This document shows positions 1-9,312 of a stretch of 64,000 bases of DNA, piece by piece (the stretch's first letter is position 1; each line of letters starts with the position of its first letter). The notes under the pieces are model-generated. The model saw only the letters and a list, made by a program, of their open reading frames with translations, ran no database searches and was not told where the DNA came from. The stretch covers positions 16,598 through 80,597 of the forward strand of contig NZ_BAABFL010000480.1 of NCBI RefSeq assembly GCF_039540975.1, written 5' to 3'. Origin of the DNA: Kistimonas scapharcae (GTDB lineage Bacteria; Pseudomonadota; Gammaproteobacteria; Pseudomonadales; Endozoicomonadaceae). Both the position numbers and the translations under genes were made by a program.

Positions 1-33
1 CACCGGATCAATGGCAGGATATTGAATCAAACG

Positions 34-822
34 TCAGCTCCCGATAATAAATTTCAGACCAATAACCAATAGCAACAAGGCAAACAGGTAACGCAACTTA
101 TCCGCAGGCAACCGGTGGGCAATGACGGCCCCCAGCCGTGCACAGGGCACACTCGCCAGCACGATGCCAATAAACGCCGGCCAGTAAACAAAGCCCGTAC
201 TGTATGCCGGCAAGTTAGGGTTTGCATAACCCAGCAACATATTAACCAAGGCACCAACAATGGCGATAGGTAGGCCACATACGGAAGATGTTCCTACGGC
301 CCGTTTCATCGCCATTCCATAGCGGGTCAGTAACGGTACGGTTAACGTACCGCCACCGATACCAAATACCGCAGAGACATAACCGATGCCTCCTCCATAG
401 GCTCCCAGTCGTGCAGGACCGGGCATACTGCGAGTCGACTGCTGACGGCCGCCTCGATATATCCGCCAGGCAACCAGTAAAGCAAACATGCCAAGGAGGC
501 TTTGTAGCAGACTCCCGCTGATACGAACGGCCGTCGCAACACCCAATACGGCACCCAGACAAATACCCGGAACCAGGTAACGGAACGCTTTCCAGTCAAT
601 ACCGCCTTTCTGGTTGTGGCTGTATATGGAACTCAATGAGGTAGGAATGATTGTCGCGAGCGAAGTCCCCACCGCCATGTGCGTCAGCACTTCCGGAGAC
701 ACCCCCTGCAGATGAAGCACAAAAATCAGTGCCGGAACAATAATAATGCCCCCCCCGACACCAAACAGACCGGCCAGCAAGCCCGCCACTGCGCCAGCCA
801 GCAGGAATCCGATTACAAACAT
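34..822 (-). CDS. TSUP (TauE/SafE) family membrane permease
   Basis: This is a 262-residue, very hydrophobic protein of the TSUP family, which moves sulfite, sulfoacetate or other small organosulfur anions across the inner membrane. A glycine-rich first helix (GAVAGLLAGLFGVGGGIIIVPAL) and a second copy of the motif in mid-protein (VSAVFGIGGGTLTVPLL) form the internal repeat usual for this family. The longest reading frame begins at a GTG at 834, but the ATG at 822 has a GGAG six bases upstream and starts directly at the first helix, so I prefer it. A TSUP gene also lies near ptsP in Pseudomonas. The substrate cannot be told from sequence. Confidence 0.85.
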   Translation of the reverse strand: MFVIGFLLAGAVAGLLAGLFGVGGGIIIVPALIFVLHLQGVSPEVLTHMAVGTSLATIIPTSLSSIYSHNQKGGIDWKAFRYLVPGICLGAVLGVATAVRISGSLLQSLLGMFALLVAWRIYRGGRQQSTRSMPGPARLGAYGGGIGYVSAVFGIGGGTLTVPLLTRYGMAMKRAVGTSSVCGLPIAIVGALVNMLLGYANPNLPAYSTGFVYWPAFIGIVLASVPCARLGAVIAHRLPADKLRYLFALLLLVIGLKFIIGS

Positions 823-921
823 ATCAATCTCCACTCCGGCTGGTATTCACTGCGATGAACCTTGTGATAACCTGATTAATAAAGGTTTTGGAACAACCGC
901 ACAATAAAAAGGCTGAATCGC

Positions 922-1752
922 ATGTGTCTCATCGCCCTGCGCTGGTCACCCGATGCTGAATGGCCGCTGATCGTAGCGGCCAATCGTGATGAATTCTATC
1001 AACGTGCATCAGCTCCCGCCCATCACTGGCCCAACAACCCCGGACTCTTTGCCGGACTCGACAAACAGGCCGGTGGCACCTGGCTGGGTATCAATACCCA
1101 GGGACGTTTTGCCGCTGTCACCAACTTCAGGCGACCGGGCGAAACCGGCACCATCAGCCGTGGTGCCCTGCCCCATGACTTTCTGACGGGTAATCAGACC
1201 GCTCAGGAATATCTGGATTCGCTGCAGGAAACCAGTCAGCAGTTTGCCGGTTTTAACCTGTTAATCGCCGATGATACGGGACTCTGGTACTTTACCAATC
1301 GAAGTCAAACGACGGCGGACGGAAATAGTCTACAACAACTCTCACCGGGAACCTATGGACTGAGCAACCACCTGCTGGATACACCGTGGCCAAAGTTGTT
1401 GCGACTGAAAGAAGGCTTTATCCAGGCAAACGATAAACCGTCACCGGATGTGGCCGCCCTGATAGCCCTGCTTCAGGATGACTGGCAGCCAGAAGACACG
1501 GAACTCCCTGACACCGGCGTCGGTATGGCACGGGAACGCCTGCTAAGTTCATGCTTTATCAGCAGCCCTGTTTATGGCACACGGACCAGCACTGCCCTGA
1601 TCCTTAACCGCTATGGCCGGTTAAGCTGGCATGAGCAACACTATGGGCCGGATGGTGTCATGGAAGATCGATACGCTTGGGAATTGATGCTGAAGCCCGG
1701 CTGGATGACAACAACGGCGATCAGTCCGACTGAACCGATGAGAACGGCCTAA
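922..1752 (+). CDS. NRDE family protein (TANGO2 homologue)
   Basis: This 276-residue protein carries the NRDE signature (residues 21-24, in AANRDEFY) straight after an N-terminal Met-Cys, which places it in the NRDE/TANGO2 family. Cys2 has been proposed as an Ntn-hydrolase-like nucleophile in this family. The function is poorly known: TANGO2 has been linked to haem and lipid handling in eukaryotes, and bacterial roles are unclear. An AAAGG nine bases before the ATG supports the start. It is divergent from the TSUP gene and convergent with ptsP, with only about 25 bases to the ptsP stop. Confidence 0.85.
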   Translation: MCLIALRWSPDAEWPLIVAANRDEFYQRASAPAHHWPNNPGLFAGLDKQAGGTWLGINTQGRFAAVTNFRRPGETGTISRGALPHDFLTGNQTAQEYLDSLQETSQQFAGFNLLIADDTGLWYFTNRSQTTADGNSLQQLSPGTYGLSNHLLDTPWPKLLRLKEGFIQANDKPSPDVAALIALLQDDWQPEDTELPDTGVGMARERLLSSCFISSPVYGTRTSTALILNRYGRLSWHEQHYGPDGVMEDRYAWELMLKPGWMTTTAISPTEPMRTA

Positions 1753-1776
1753 TAACAGCAGCGCTGATGAGGAAGA

Positions 1777-4053
1777 TCAGACAGGGTCGCCTTGCCATCG
1801 TCCGCCAATCACCTGATCCAACCCCTGCTTTCTTAGCGCAAGCTCCAGTGTGCTACGGATAATTCTCGGATTATCCATCGTCATCACATCATCCAGAATC
1901 GCCTTGGCCTGACTGCGCTTCATGCTTCGCAGCGTCCACTTTACTTTCAACAGCTGGGTCGCATTCATCGACAACACATCATACCCCATGGCCATCAACA
2001 GCACGGCAGCTGCCGGATCGCCCGCCATTTCGCCACAGATACCCACGGGCTTTCCTTCCTGATGCGCATCGTGAACAATTTTCTGCAGTGCCTGCAGTAC
2101 TGCGGGATGCAAGGAGTGATAGAGATCTGCAACCCGGGGGTTATTTCTATCAACGGCGAGAATATACTGGGTCAAATCATTGCTGCCCACGGAGAGGAAA
2201 TCGACCCGACGGGCAAAATCGCGCACCTGGTAAACCGCCGCCGGCACTTCAATCATGACCCCAATCGGCGGCAACAAGACATCCAGACCTTCACTCTTCA
2301 CTTCGTGGTGTGCACGGTGCACCAGATGAAGCGCTTCTTCCACTTCGGAAACCCCCGTCACCATCGGCAACATAATCCGAAGGTTATCCAGACCGACGCT
2401 GGCCTTGAGCATGGCCCGAACCTGAACCAGAAAGATTTCAGGGTGATCCAGTGTCACCCGAATACCACGCCAGCCAAGGAATGGGTTATCTTCACGAATG
2501 GGAAAATAACTGAGTGACTTATCGCCCCCAATATCCAGGGAACGCATCGTGACCGGACGAGGCGCAAACGCCGCTAGCTGTTCACGATAGATTTTTTCCT
2601 GTGCCAGCTCACTGGGAAAACGTTCCCGAATCATGAAAGGGACTTCCGTGCGATACAGACCAACCCCCTCTGCACCATGATCAAGGGATCTGACCGTATC
2701 CGTCATCAAGCCGGTATTCACCCAGAGGGGAATACGGTAATTGTCCGGCGTGACACACTGCTTATCCTTGAGGGATTCGAGCCCCTTGGAAAACTGCTCC
2801 TCTTCATCCACAACTTTCTGGTAGTGACGCAGCATTTCCACGGAAGGAGATGAATAGACGCGCCCCAGATTACCGTCAACAATGAGTTCTCGACCCGCCA
2901 TACGGTCATAAGGCAGATCCACGGCACCCATGACAGTGGGAATGCCCATCGCACGCGCCAGAATTGCCACATGAGAATTCCCTGAACCCAGTACCGATAC
3001 CAAACCCACCAGGCTTTCCCGTGGCACTTCACCCAGCATGGCCGGGGTCAGCTCTTCGCTGACGACCACGCATTTCCCGGGATAGGTGATCGAGACCTGT
3101 TCTTCTTCCTGCAGGTAAGACAACACCCGACGTCCAAGATCACGTACATCCACTGCCCGTTCCTGCAGATAAGGGTCATCCATCATCTCAAAGTGCCGGA
3201 CATGCTCGTCCACTACCTGGCGCAAAGCCCCCTGCGCCCAGGAACCCGCCTTGATCAGCTTGCAGACTTCAGCCCCCAGCGCCTTGTCGTCCAGCATTCT
3301 CAGGTAAACATCAAACAGTGCCTGCTCTTCAGGGCGAAGATCCGAGAGTTTTTCTGCCGTTGCCCGCATGTCTTTGCGAACAGCTTCAAGCGCACGATTA
3401 AACAGCGTCAGTTCAGCCTCAACATCATCGGCTTTCTTTTCGGGAACAACGCTCAAATCCGCCGGAGGCGCCAGCACAACGGCAACACCAATAGCGACAC
3501 CCGGCGCACCGGCAACGCCATTGAAACGAACCGACTTTTTCTGTTTACCGGCCGGCACAACATGCAGAGAACCTGTCGCCTCAGCATGGGCTATAACCCC
3601 TGCCAACTGGGCCGACATGGTGACAAGAAAGGATTCCTCACCTTCGTCATAACAGCGCTGGGCCTTGTGCTGAACCACCAGCACACCCAGCAGATTACGG
3701 TGATGGATAATCGGGACACCAAGAAAAGACTTATAGTCTTCTTCGCCGATGCCCTTTATATGGCTGTACTTTGGATGAGAGGGCGCATCGTCGAGGTTGA
3801 TGGGTTCTTCGCGCAAACCGACCTGCCCCACCAACCCCTCAGAACGCCCGAGCGTGACCTTGCCAACCGCTTCCCTTTTGAAACCTTCATTGGCCCTCAG
3901 GGTATAGCGACTGGTTTCTTCATCGTAGAGATAAACAGAACAGACCTCCGTCTGCATGGCCACCCTGACGCTGCGCACAATAACGTCCAATGCGGTCTGG
4001 AGATCCCGTGCCGCACCCACATCCTGGACGATCTTGCGCAACGTTGTCAGCAT
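1777..4053 (-). CDS. ptsP: PtsP, PEP-protein phosphotransferase of the nitrogen PTS (EI-Ntr)
   Basis: PtsP is the first enzyme of the nitrogen phosphotransferase relay. It takes phosphate from phosphoenolpyruvate and passes it to NPr (PtsO). The 758-residue protein has an N-terminal GAF sensor domain (about residues 15-155), a linker, and an enzyme I module starting near residue 175. The phospho-accepting histidine is His361 in GNSHVAILARAMGIP, and a PEP-binding TIM barrel fills the C-terminus (GVGLYRTE and VGSNDLTQY motifs). The length matches E. coli PtsP (748). AAGG six bases before the ATG supports the start. The order ptsP after rppH on the same strand is conserved in gammaproteobacteria. 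The GAF domain is the likely point of control by nitrogen metabolites. Confidence 0.97.
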   Translation of the reverse strand: MLTTLRKIVQDVGAARDLQTALDVIVRSVRVAMQTEVCSVYLYDEETSRYTLRANEGFKREAVGKVTLGRSEGLVGQVGLREEPINLDDAPSHPKYSHIKGIGEEDYKSFLGVPIIHHRNLLGVLVVQHKAQRCYDEGEESFLVTMSAQLAGVIAHAEATGSLHVVPAGKQKKSVRFNGVAGAPGVAIGVAVVLAPPADLSVVPEKKADDVEAELTLFNRALEAVRKDMRATAEKLSDLRPEEQALFDVYLRMLDDKALGAEVCKLIKAGSWAQGALRQVVDEHVRHFEMMDDPYLQERAVDVRDLGRRVLSYLQEEEQVSITYPGKCVVVSEELTPAMLGEVPRESLVGLVSVLGSGNSHVAILARAMGIPTVMGAVDLPYDRMAGRELIVDGNLGRVYSSPSVEMLRHYQKVVDEEEQFSKGLESLKDKQCVTPDNYRIPLWVNTGLMTDTVRSLDHGAEGVGLYRTEVPFMIRERFPSELAQEKIYREQLAAFAPRPVTMRSLDIGGDKSLSYFPIREDNPFLGWRGIRVTLDHPEIFLVQVRAMLKASVGLDNLRIMLPMVTGVSEVEEALHLVHRAHHEVKSEGLDVLLPPIGVMIEVPAAVYQVRDFARRVDFLSVGSNDLTQYILAVDRNNPRVADLYHSLHPAVLQALQKIVHDAHQEGKPVGICGEMAGDPAAAVLLMAMGYDVLSMNATQLLKVKWTLRSMKRSQAKAILDDVMTMDNPRIIRSTLELALRKQGLDQVIGGRWQGDPV

Positions 4054-4115
4054 GCCAAACCTTCTGTGTCAGTCCTCCAGATGGCGAATCCGCAATAAAC
4101 GGCATTCTCCCTGTA

Positions 4116-4613
4116 TCATCGGGCAAGCCCCTGCGTGTGCAGGCTCATCATGCGCGGTGCCAGCTCTTTCATGGCCCGCCGATACACTTCCCGCTTGAAC
4201 GCGACCACCTGACCCAACGGGTACCAGTAGCTGACCCAGCGCCAGTCATCAAATTCCGGGGAACCGGAACGATCCATACGAACCCTTTCGTCAGGGCCCA
4301 GCAATTCCAGCAGAAACCATTTCTGTTTCTGTCCGACACACAGCGGAAAACTGTCCCGACGCACCAGCCGCTTGGGCAGCCGGTAACGCAGCCAGCCGCG
4401 GGTACAGGCCAGTATCCTGACATCCCCGCGTTCTAGCCCGACTTCTTCGTAAAGCTCCCGATAGAGTGCATCTTCGGGGCTTTCGTCATCATTGATTCCG
4501 CCTTGTGGAAACTGCCAAGCATCCTGACCGATTCGTCTTGCCCACAACACCTGTCCCCGACGATTCGCCAGGATGATGCCGACATTGGGCCGAAATCCAT
4601 CCGAATCAATCAC
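4116..4613 (-). CDS. rppH: RppH, RNA pyrophosphohydrolase (GTG start)
   Basis: RppH removes pyrophosphate from the 5' triphosphate end of mRNAs and so opens them to RNase E decay. The protein shows a Nudix box (GGINDDESPEDALYRELYEE, then VGL). Its N-terminus IDSDGFRPNVGIILANRRGQ aligns with the E. coli start MIDDDGYRPNVG. This alignment and an AAGG eight bases upstream point to a GTG start at 4613, giving 165 residues. The longer frame reaching 4679 has an unlike-family extension. It lies 63 bases upstream of ptsP on the same strand and probably shares its transcript. Confidence 0.95.
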   Translation of the reverse strand: MIDSDGFRPNVGIILANRRGQVLWARRIGQDAWQFPQGGINDDESPEDALYRELYEEVGLERGDVRILACTRGWLRYRLPKRLVRRDSFPLCVGQKQKWFLLELLGPDERVRMDRSGSPEFDDWRWVSYWYPLGQVVAFKREVYRRAMKELAPRMMSLHTQGLAR

Positions 4614-4811
4614 ATGGTTGACCTTATAAAAACTATTGCCAAGCATTGTTTCACAGTTCCCGCCACTTCGGCAAACCATAAAACCATCGCGGCTTTTACT
4701 GCCCTTAAGGAACGAGAGTCCCGAATCAAAATCCTCCGATTAAGCCTGTTCCCACGCCCCGCTCTTGATTACCATGCCGCCATGAAACACCAATAATGAG
4801 GAACAACGGAC

Positions 4812-5468
4812 ATGGCGCTTGTGCTGTTTGACCTGGACAATACCTTGCTGGCGGGTGACAGCGATCACACCTGGGGGGAGTTCATCGTGGATCGTAAACT
4901 GGTGGATGAGCAGGCTTACCGGAAATCCAACGACCAGTTCTACCAGGATTACCTGCAGGGCAAGCTGGATATCAAGGCGCACCTCGCCTGTTGCCTCGCT
5001 CCCTTGACTGAGCATTCCATGGAAACGCTGCACCAGCTGCGTGAAGAATTTGTTCAGGAACGCATCGTGCCCATGATTGCCAAAGAGGCACGTGAATTGA
5101 TTCGCCGTCATCGGGAAGCAGGCGACACGTTGATGATCATCACCGCGACCAACCGATTTGTGACAGAGCCCATTGCCCACTTGCTTGGCATTGACCTGCT
5201 GCTGGCCAGCGATGTCGAAATTAAGGGTGGACAATATACCGGCAAGCCGGAAGGTATCCCCTGCTATCAGGAAGGTAAGGTAACCCGCTTAAAACAGTGG
5301 CTGGATGAGAACAAGGAAATATCGCTAGAAGGCAGTGTTTTTTACAGCGATTCACATAACGACCTGCCGCTGATGGAAATCGTTGATAGCCCAGTAGCAG
5401 TTGACCCGGATGAAACGCTGACAGCCACTGCCAAGGAAAGGAACTGGCCCATTATCAGCCTGCGCTGA
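4812..5468 (+). CDS. HAD-superfamily phosphatase, subfamily IB (SerB-like)
   Basis: This 218-residue cytosolic hydrolase has HAD motif I (LFDLDNTLL, Asp7 and Asp9), motif II (IITATN), and motifs III/IV (YSDSHNDLPLM) with a helical cap typical of subfamily IB. That subfamily contains phosphoserine phosphatases and histidinol-phosphatase-like enzymes. In Pseudomonas a HAD gene sits beside rppH in the same way. The natural substrate is unknown. A GAGGAA about ten bases before the ATG supports the start. A strong hairpin terminator follows the gene. Confidence 0.88.
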   Translation: MALVLFDLDNTLLAGDSDHTWGEFIVDRKLVDEQAYRKSNDQFYQDYLQGKLDIKAHLACCLAPLTEHSMETLHQLREEFVQERIVPMIAKEARELIRRHREAGDTLMIITATNRFVTEPIAHLLGIDLLLASDVEIKGGQYTGKPEGIPCYQEGKVTRLKQWLDENKEISLEGSVFYSDSHNDLPLMEIVDSPVAVDPDETLTATAKERNWPIISLR

Positions 5469-5475
5469 GCCATTG

Positions 5476-5502
5476 GCAGCTTATGGAAAAACCATAAGCT
5501 GC
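5476..5502 (+). terminator. Intrinsic terminator after the HAD gene
   Basis: Perfect 11-bp arms (GCAGCTTATGG and its complement) with an AAAAA loop are followed by TTGTTTT. It lies between two convergent genes, the HAD phosphatase and rlmI, and on the minus strand it could also end rlmI transcripts, although the T-run there is weaker. Confidence 0.85.
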
Positions 5503-5521
5503 TTGTTTTCTGTCTGACAGA

Positions 5522-6712
5522 TTAAACGGTCACACGGCAGAATAACGCCTTGATATAAGCCGTTTCAGCGATAGCCGGATGAATCGGATGATCTGCGCCC
5601 TGATGACATTCCGCCACCAGCTGCAGGTTACGGTCGAGATGACGACTGGCGGCACGCAGGGTATCAAGTAAGCGATCCCGCTCCAGATGCATAGAGCACG
5701 AACAACTCACCAGCAAACCATCCCGTTTCAGGAGTCGCATCGCCAGCTCATTGATCCGACGATACGCCTGCTCGCCGGCACGGATATCTTTTTTACGTTT
5801 AATAAACGCAGGCGGATCAACAACCACCACATCAAATCGCTGCTCGCCGGCATGAAGCTCCTTGAGTGCAGCAAAAGCGTCGCCTTCAAACGTCGCCACC
5901 TTTTCACCTACACCGTTGAGTTCCGCATTCTGATGGACATATTCAAGCGCGGTCGCAGAACTGTCCACACAGTACACCTCTTCTGCACCCGCGACTGCGG
6001 CTTGAACACCCCATCCACCGATATAACTGAAAACATCCAGCACCCGGGCACCCTTGACCCACTGATTCAGTTGAGCCCGAGCCGGCCGGTGATCATAGAA
6101 CCAGCCGGTTTTCTGACCATCCCGTACAGGCGCAACAAATTGAGTGTTATTTTCTATCAGTGACACACCATCTGGCACTTCACCCCAAGGGGTTTCAATA
6201 TATTCAGGCAGCGCTTCAAGCTTACGACCGGATCCATTGTTACGGAACAGGATGCCGGCAGGCTTGAGCACTTTAACCAAAGCCTCGACAATGTCCTCTT
6301 TCACCGCTTCCATGCCCCAGGTGGAGATCTGCACCACCAGGTAATCACCAAACCGATCCACCACCAGACCGGGCAACAGGTCGCTATCACCATATACAAG
6401 GCGGTAGTACGGCTCAGAAAACAGCCGTTCCCGCAGCCCCAATGCGATCTTGATCCGATGCACCAGCAGGGATTTATCCAATGTGTACTGGGTATCCCGG
6501 CTAACCACCCGCCCGCAGATCAGGGTATTGGGATTGACAGTAGCGATAGCCAGTGGCTTTCCCGTCGAGGATTCAACCACCGCCTGCTGCCCTGCGGAAA
6601 ACCCCGCCAACGGCGTTGCGGCAGTATCCACCTCATTACTGTAAATCCAGAGGTGGCCAGCCCGCAGACGTTTGTCTGCATTTTTTTTCAGCCGCAGCGG
6701 CGCGCATGTCAT
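5522..6712 (-). CDS. rlmI: RlmI, 23S rRNA (cytosine-1962-C5) methyltransferase
   Basis: RlmI uses S-adenosylmethionine to methylate C5 of cytosine 1962 in 23S rRNA. The 396-residue length equals that of E. coli RlmI. A PUA RNA-binding domain fills roughly residues 1-75 (RLRAGHLWIYSNEVD), an EEHEA-like middle domain follows, and the Rossmann methyltransferase core shows VLDVFSYIGGWGVQA (SAM motif I) and VVDPPAF (motif IV) with a CSCS element near the C-terminus. AAAGG upstream of the ATG supports the start. The gene stands alone, convergent with the HAD gene. Confidence 0.94.
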   Translation of the reverse strand: MTCAPLRLKKNADKRLRAGHLWIYSNEVDTAATPLAGFSAGQQAVVESSTGKPLAIATVNPNTLICGRVVSRDTQYTLDKSLLVHRIKIALGLRERLFSEPYYRLVYGDSDLLPGLVVDRFGDYLVVQISTWGMEAVKEDIVEALVKVLKPAGILFRNNGSGRKLEALPEYIETPWGEVPDGVSLIENNTQFVAPVRDGQKTGWFYDHRPARAQLNQWVKGARVLDVFSYIGGWGVQAAVAGAEEVYCVDSSATALEYVHQNAELNGVGEKVATFEGDAFAALKELHAGEQRFDVVVVDPPAFIKRKKDIRAGEQAYRRINELAMRLLKRDGLLVSCSCSMHLERDRLLDTLRAASRHLDRNLQLVAECHQGADHPIHPAIAETAYIKALFCRVTV

Positions 6713-6954
6713 AAATCAATACCTTTTGCCTGAACAGGCAATGAAAACATAGTCAGGAGAAAAAAATTTCGCGTATTATACGGCTTACTGCCTGAGTATT
6801 CAGTGGTGTAAACCCTGTATCAGCGGCTGTATTCATAATGGATGAGAATAAAAGGGCAATTATTTATTGCGCCTTGCCAGGGTGTCCGGAATGGGACATA
6901 CCCCCTGCTACACTCAGAACAATAAAAACCAATTCGATAGCGAGATCAGGGATT

Positions 6955-7605
6955 GTGAGCAGCAAAACGTCAGTTTTTTCATCACCGAGACTCTGGGGAT
7001 ACAGTGCACTTCTGGCCAGTATGTCCCTTGCACCTATCGCTCACGGGGACGTGGAACAACTCCACGGTGACGAAATGGGCGACGTCTATATCATGGACAC
7101 TGTCACCGTAAAACCCAAAAACGAATCCTCATCAACGCCTTATTACGATGGAGATCTGCAACACCGCGAAGACCGTGATGATCCACTGTCTGACATAGCG
7201 CAACAGGCCCAAAGCCAGGCGACCCAGAGAGGACTGGCGGAATCATTAGGACTGGATACGATCACCAGCGACAACGCCTACTCATTCGACTTTGGGCAAC
7301 ATGTCAATGATGGCATTGCCCAGATGCTGGATGCTCCACCCGATGGCGTGGTCGTCGGCGGCTCGAATGGCAACTATACGCTGACCAACCAGGGTGTCAC
7401 GGCGACTCTGACCCAAAACCCGGACAATTCCTGGACTTATGCCTTGCCTAACGGTTTAACCATGACCGCTGGCCCCAACGGGCTCCAGATCGATGGTATC
7501 CCAAGAAACGGCATACCTGCTGACACTAATGTCCCTGTCAGCGCACCGGTTGTCATCGACAATACGGGATCAACCATCGGCATTGATATACACCCCCCCC
7601 AGTAA
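6955..7605 (+). CDS. Secreted protein of unknown function
   Basis: I do not recognise a family. The open frame extends from an ATG at 6838, but a GTG at 6955, preceded by AGGGA, starts a good signal peptide: a short basic stretch, a hydrophobic run (LWGYSALLASMSLAPIA), then AHG before Asp. The mature part is acidic and rich in Asp, Gly, Asn and Thr, with a stretch NGNYTLTNQGVTATLTQ followed by NPDNSWTYALPNG and MTAGPNGLQIDG that looks like short beta-strand repeats. It ends in IDIHPPQ, and the last codons contain a run of eight C. It is probably exported to the periplasm or beyond. A TATTAT -10-like element lies at 6774-6779. Confidence 0.6.
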   Translation: MSSKTSVFSSPRLWGYSALLASMSLAPIAHGDVEQLHGDEMGDVYIMDTVTVKPKNESSSTPYYDGDLQHREDRDDPLSDIAQQAQSQATQRGLAESLGLDTITSDNAYSFDFGQHVNDGIAQMLDAPPDGVVVGGSNGNYTLTNQGVTATLTQNPDNSWTYALPNGLTMTAGPNGLQIDGIPRNGIPADTNVPVSAPVVIDNTGSTIGIDIHPPQ

Positions 7606-7615
7606 CCCTCTATCA

Positions 7616-7637
7616 CTGGAGCCCAGCCGGGCTCCAG
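7616..7637 (+). terminator. Hairpin after the secreted-protein gene
   Basis: Perfect 9-bp arms (CTGGAGCCC and its complement) with an AGCC loop begin ten bases after the stop codon. No T-run follows, so it may be a weak or factor-assisted terminator or an RNA 3'-end stabiliser. Confidence 0.5.
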
Positions 7638-7708
7638 AATGACACATCAGCATACCTTCCATTTCTTTATCTATACTTCCCGAGCCGTATCTCAAGGACA
7701 TACGCTTA

Positions 7709-8251
7709 ATGAGTCATTTTATCCTTACCGCCACCGGACCCGATCTCCCTGACATTGAAAAACAACTTTTTAACAGCGTGACCCAGCATCATGGGCACAC
7801 AATTGAAAGCAATATGTCGCATATGGGAGGTCATTTCACAGGAATGATGTTATTCAACATCGAACCACACAATACTTACGCATTAAAAAGCTCACTGAAA
7901 GCTATTGAATACTCAGGCATTCATGTGGAGATAGAGCCATCAGAGGAAAGAGAGGGATATAACAAGCATATCGCCATTAATGTCATTGCGGATGATTCGC
8001 CAGAACTATTATCTGACGTAGCCCGTATATTGACTGAAAAAAGGGTTCGCCTTGGCAATGTGCAAATGGATACCTTGTCTGCCCCCTATACCGGGGAAGC
8101 TCTGCAACGCATACAGGCCAAGCTGTTTTATCCTGCAGACACGACCCTCGACACCATCCAAGCCTCACTGGAATCCCTATCCCCTGAATTGATGGTCGAG
8201 TTTTCACCCGCGACCGAGAGCGACGTTACGCCACCACCGCCTCCGGCTTGA
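7709..8251 (+). CDS. GcvR-like tandem ACT-domain protein
   Basis: This 180-residue cytosolic protein contains two ACT-like ligand-binding modules (about residues 3-80 and 88-165). The first opens with FILTATGPDLPDIEKQLF and the second with HIAINVIADDSPELLSDVA. This arrangement is found in GcvR, the protein that restrains the glycine-cleavage activator GcvA in response to glycine. Similarity to GcvR is general, and no gcv genes are nearby, so the ligand and partner are open. The C-terminus is a run of prolines (TPPPPPA). Its last 26 bases overlap the end of the convergent gene at 8226-8546. Confidence 0.7.
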   Translation: MSHFILTATGPDLPDIEKQLFNSVTQHHGHTIESNMSHMGGHFTGMMLFNIEPHNTYALKSSLKAIEYSGIHVEIEPSEEREGYNKHIAINVIADDSPELLSDVARILTEKRVRLGNVQMDTLSAPYTGEALQRIQAKLFYPADTTLDTIQASLESLSPELMVEFSPATESDVTPPPPPA

Positions 8252-8546
8252 GATCATAGAGCTCACTGACAAGATTTTTCAGGACACCCTGCGCCTCTTC
8301 ATAGCCTGTATCCAGATCCTCAACCACAGAAAAGTGATCGATGCGATGGGTAATGTAGCGAACGATGTCCTTCCGAGCCTTGAGACCACTGAGCACTGCT
8401 GTGGCGCTAAGGCGGTTGAAGTCTTCTACCAGTTGCTGAAGATTGATGTTATCAGCCATCTTCAGGAACCGATCCTGGCACACGACAAGGCGATAATCGA
8501 TATTCACCAGCTTGTAATTCTCTGTCAGCCGCGATGGCTCCAGCAT
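8226..8546 (-). CDS. Small protein of unknown function
   Basis: No family is recognised. The product is about 106 residues, acidic and mostly helical, with KMADNINLQQLVEDFNRLSA and a C-terminal EAQGVLKNLVSELYDLKPEA suggesting two or three amphipathic helices and no membrane segment. Start choice is uncertain: the frame is open from a TTG at 8555, an ATG lies at 8546 and another at 8459 (MADNINL), and none has a good ribosome site. The coding-like composition reaches upstream of 8459, so I favour 8546. It overlaps the convergent ACT-protein gene tail to tail by 26 bases. Confidence 0.55.
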   Translation of the reverse strand: MLEPSRLTENYKLVNIDYRLVVCQDRFLKMADNINLQQLVEDFNRLSATAVLSGLKARKDIVRYITHRIDHFSVVEDLDTGYEEAQGVLKNLVSELYDLKPEAVVA

Positions 8547-8812
8547 GCCCGACAAGAAAAAGTCTGTAAAGAGTCAATACATGGCAAACTAATAACAATG
8601 TCATTAGCACCGCAACCGTTAAGACTGAGTGACAATATCCATGACTACAACATCAACTGAAGAGATGACGTGAAGAGAATACTGGATAAGGAGAAAAGAG
8701 AGAGGAGTTTGAAACGTTAAACTGTCTCCTGACCTGCTACAGTCTTTTTTACATTGCTGCATTCAGGTCAGGCAGACGACTCTGTATGACTACCAGAGAA
8801 GGTTAGATAACC

Positions 8813-9130
8813 TCACGCCGGCATGACAGACCCCGTCATCCCAATACTGCCATCATTACGTGCTACAAGATCATGACAGCTCTCCATCGTCTCCTTCACG
8901 CCACGACGGAACGCCTTATCCAGAACAGAAATACCAAAGTTGACTTCGCACCCCTGAACACCCGCATCCAGACCAAACTGATAGGCTGCACGCTCAGCTG
9001 TATGTGCCCATTGCAGGCTTTTACGGTAACAATCTTCCATCCTGGCCACAACACCTGCGGAATACATAGTCAGAATATCTTCTACGCGCTGATCAAGCTG
9101 TAATGATGAATATGTTTCACCCACTGACAT
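8813..9130 (-). CDS. Small conserved-looking protein of unknown function
   Basis: A consensus GGAGG nine bases before the ATG makes this 105-residue frame a convincing gene. The product is a soluble, helical protein with three Cys residues (MEDCYRKS, QGCEVNFG, MESCHDLVA) and no signal peptide. I do not recognise the family. It is divergent from the AraC-family regulator gene at 9313, about 180 bases away, so it could be a target of that regulator. This is inference from layout only. Confidence 0.6.
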   Translation of the reverse strand: MSVGETYSSLQLDQRVEDILTMYSAGVVARMEDCYRKSLQWAHTAERAAYQFGLDAGVQGCEVNFGISVLDKAFRRGVKETMESCHDLVARNDGSIGMTGSVMPA

Positions 9131-9312
9131 AAATCGGAACCTCCAAACGTAAGTATCAATTTTTTTGTACTGCTGTTTTTCAACTCCGAGTCAAATTTAC
9201 ATCGTTTTCCGGATGAAATGCTTGTCTATAACTGGACTAGATTTTGTCCCTGAGTATACTGGTGATAAATCAACACGCCATCAGCTGTACCGGCCTCAAC
9301 TGGAGCAGTCTG

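Noticed and set aside
3193..4098. A 301-codon plus-strand open frame opposite ptsP
   Set aside because: Antisense to the GAF and linker regions of PtsP; no domain and no ribosome site.
6838..6954. Upstream extension of the secreted-protein gene to the ATG at 6838
   Set aside because: The added 39 residues would bury the signal peptide; the GTG at 6955 has a ribosome site and gives a normal secretion signal.
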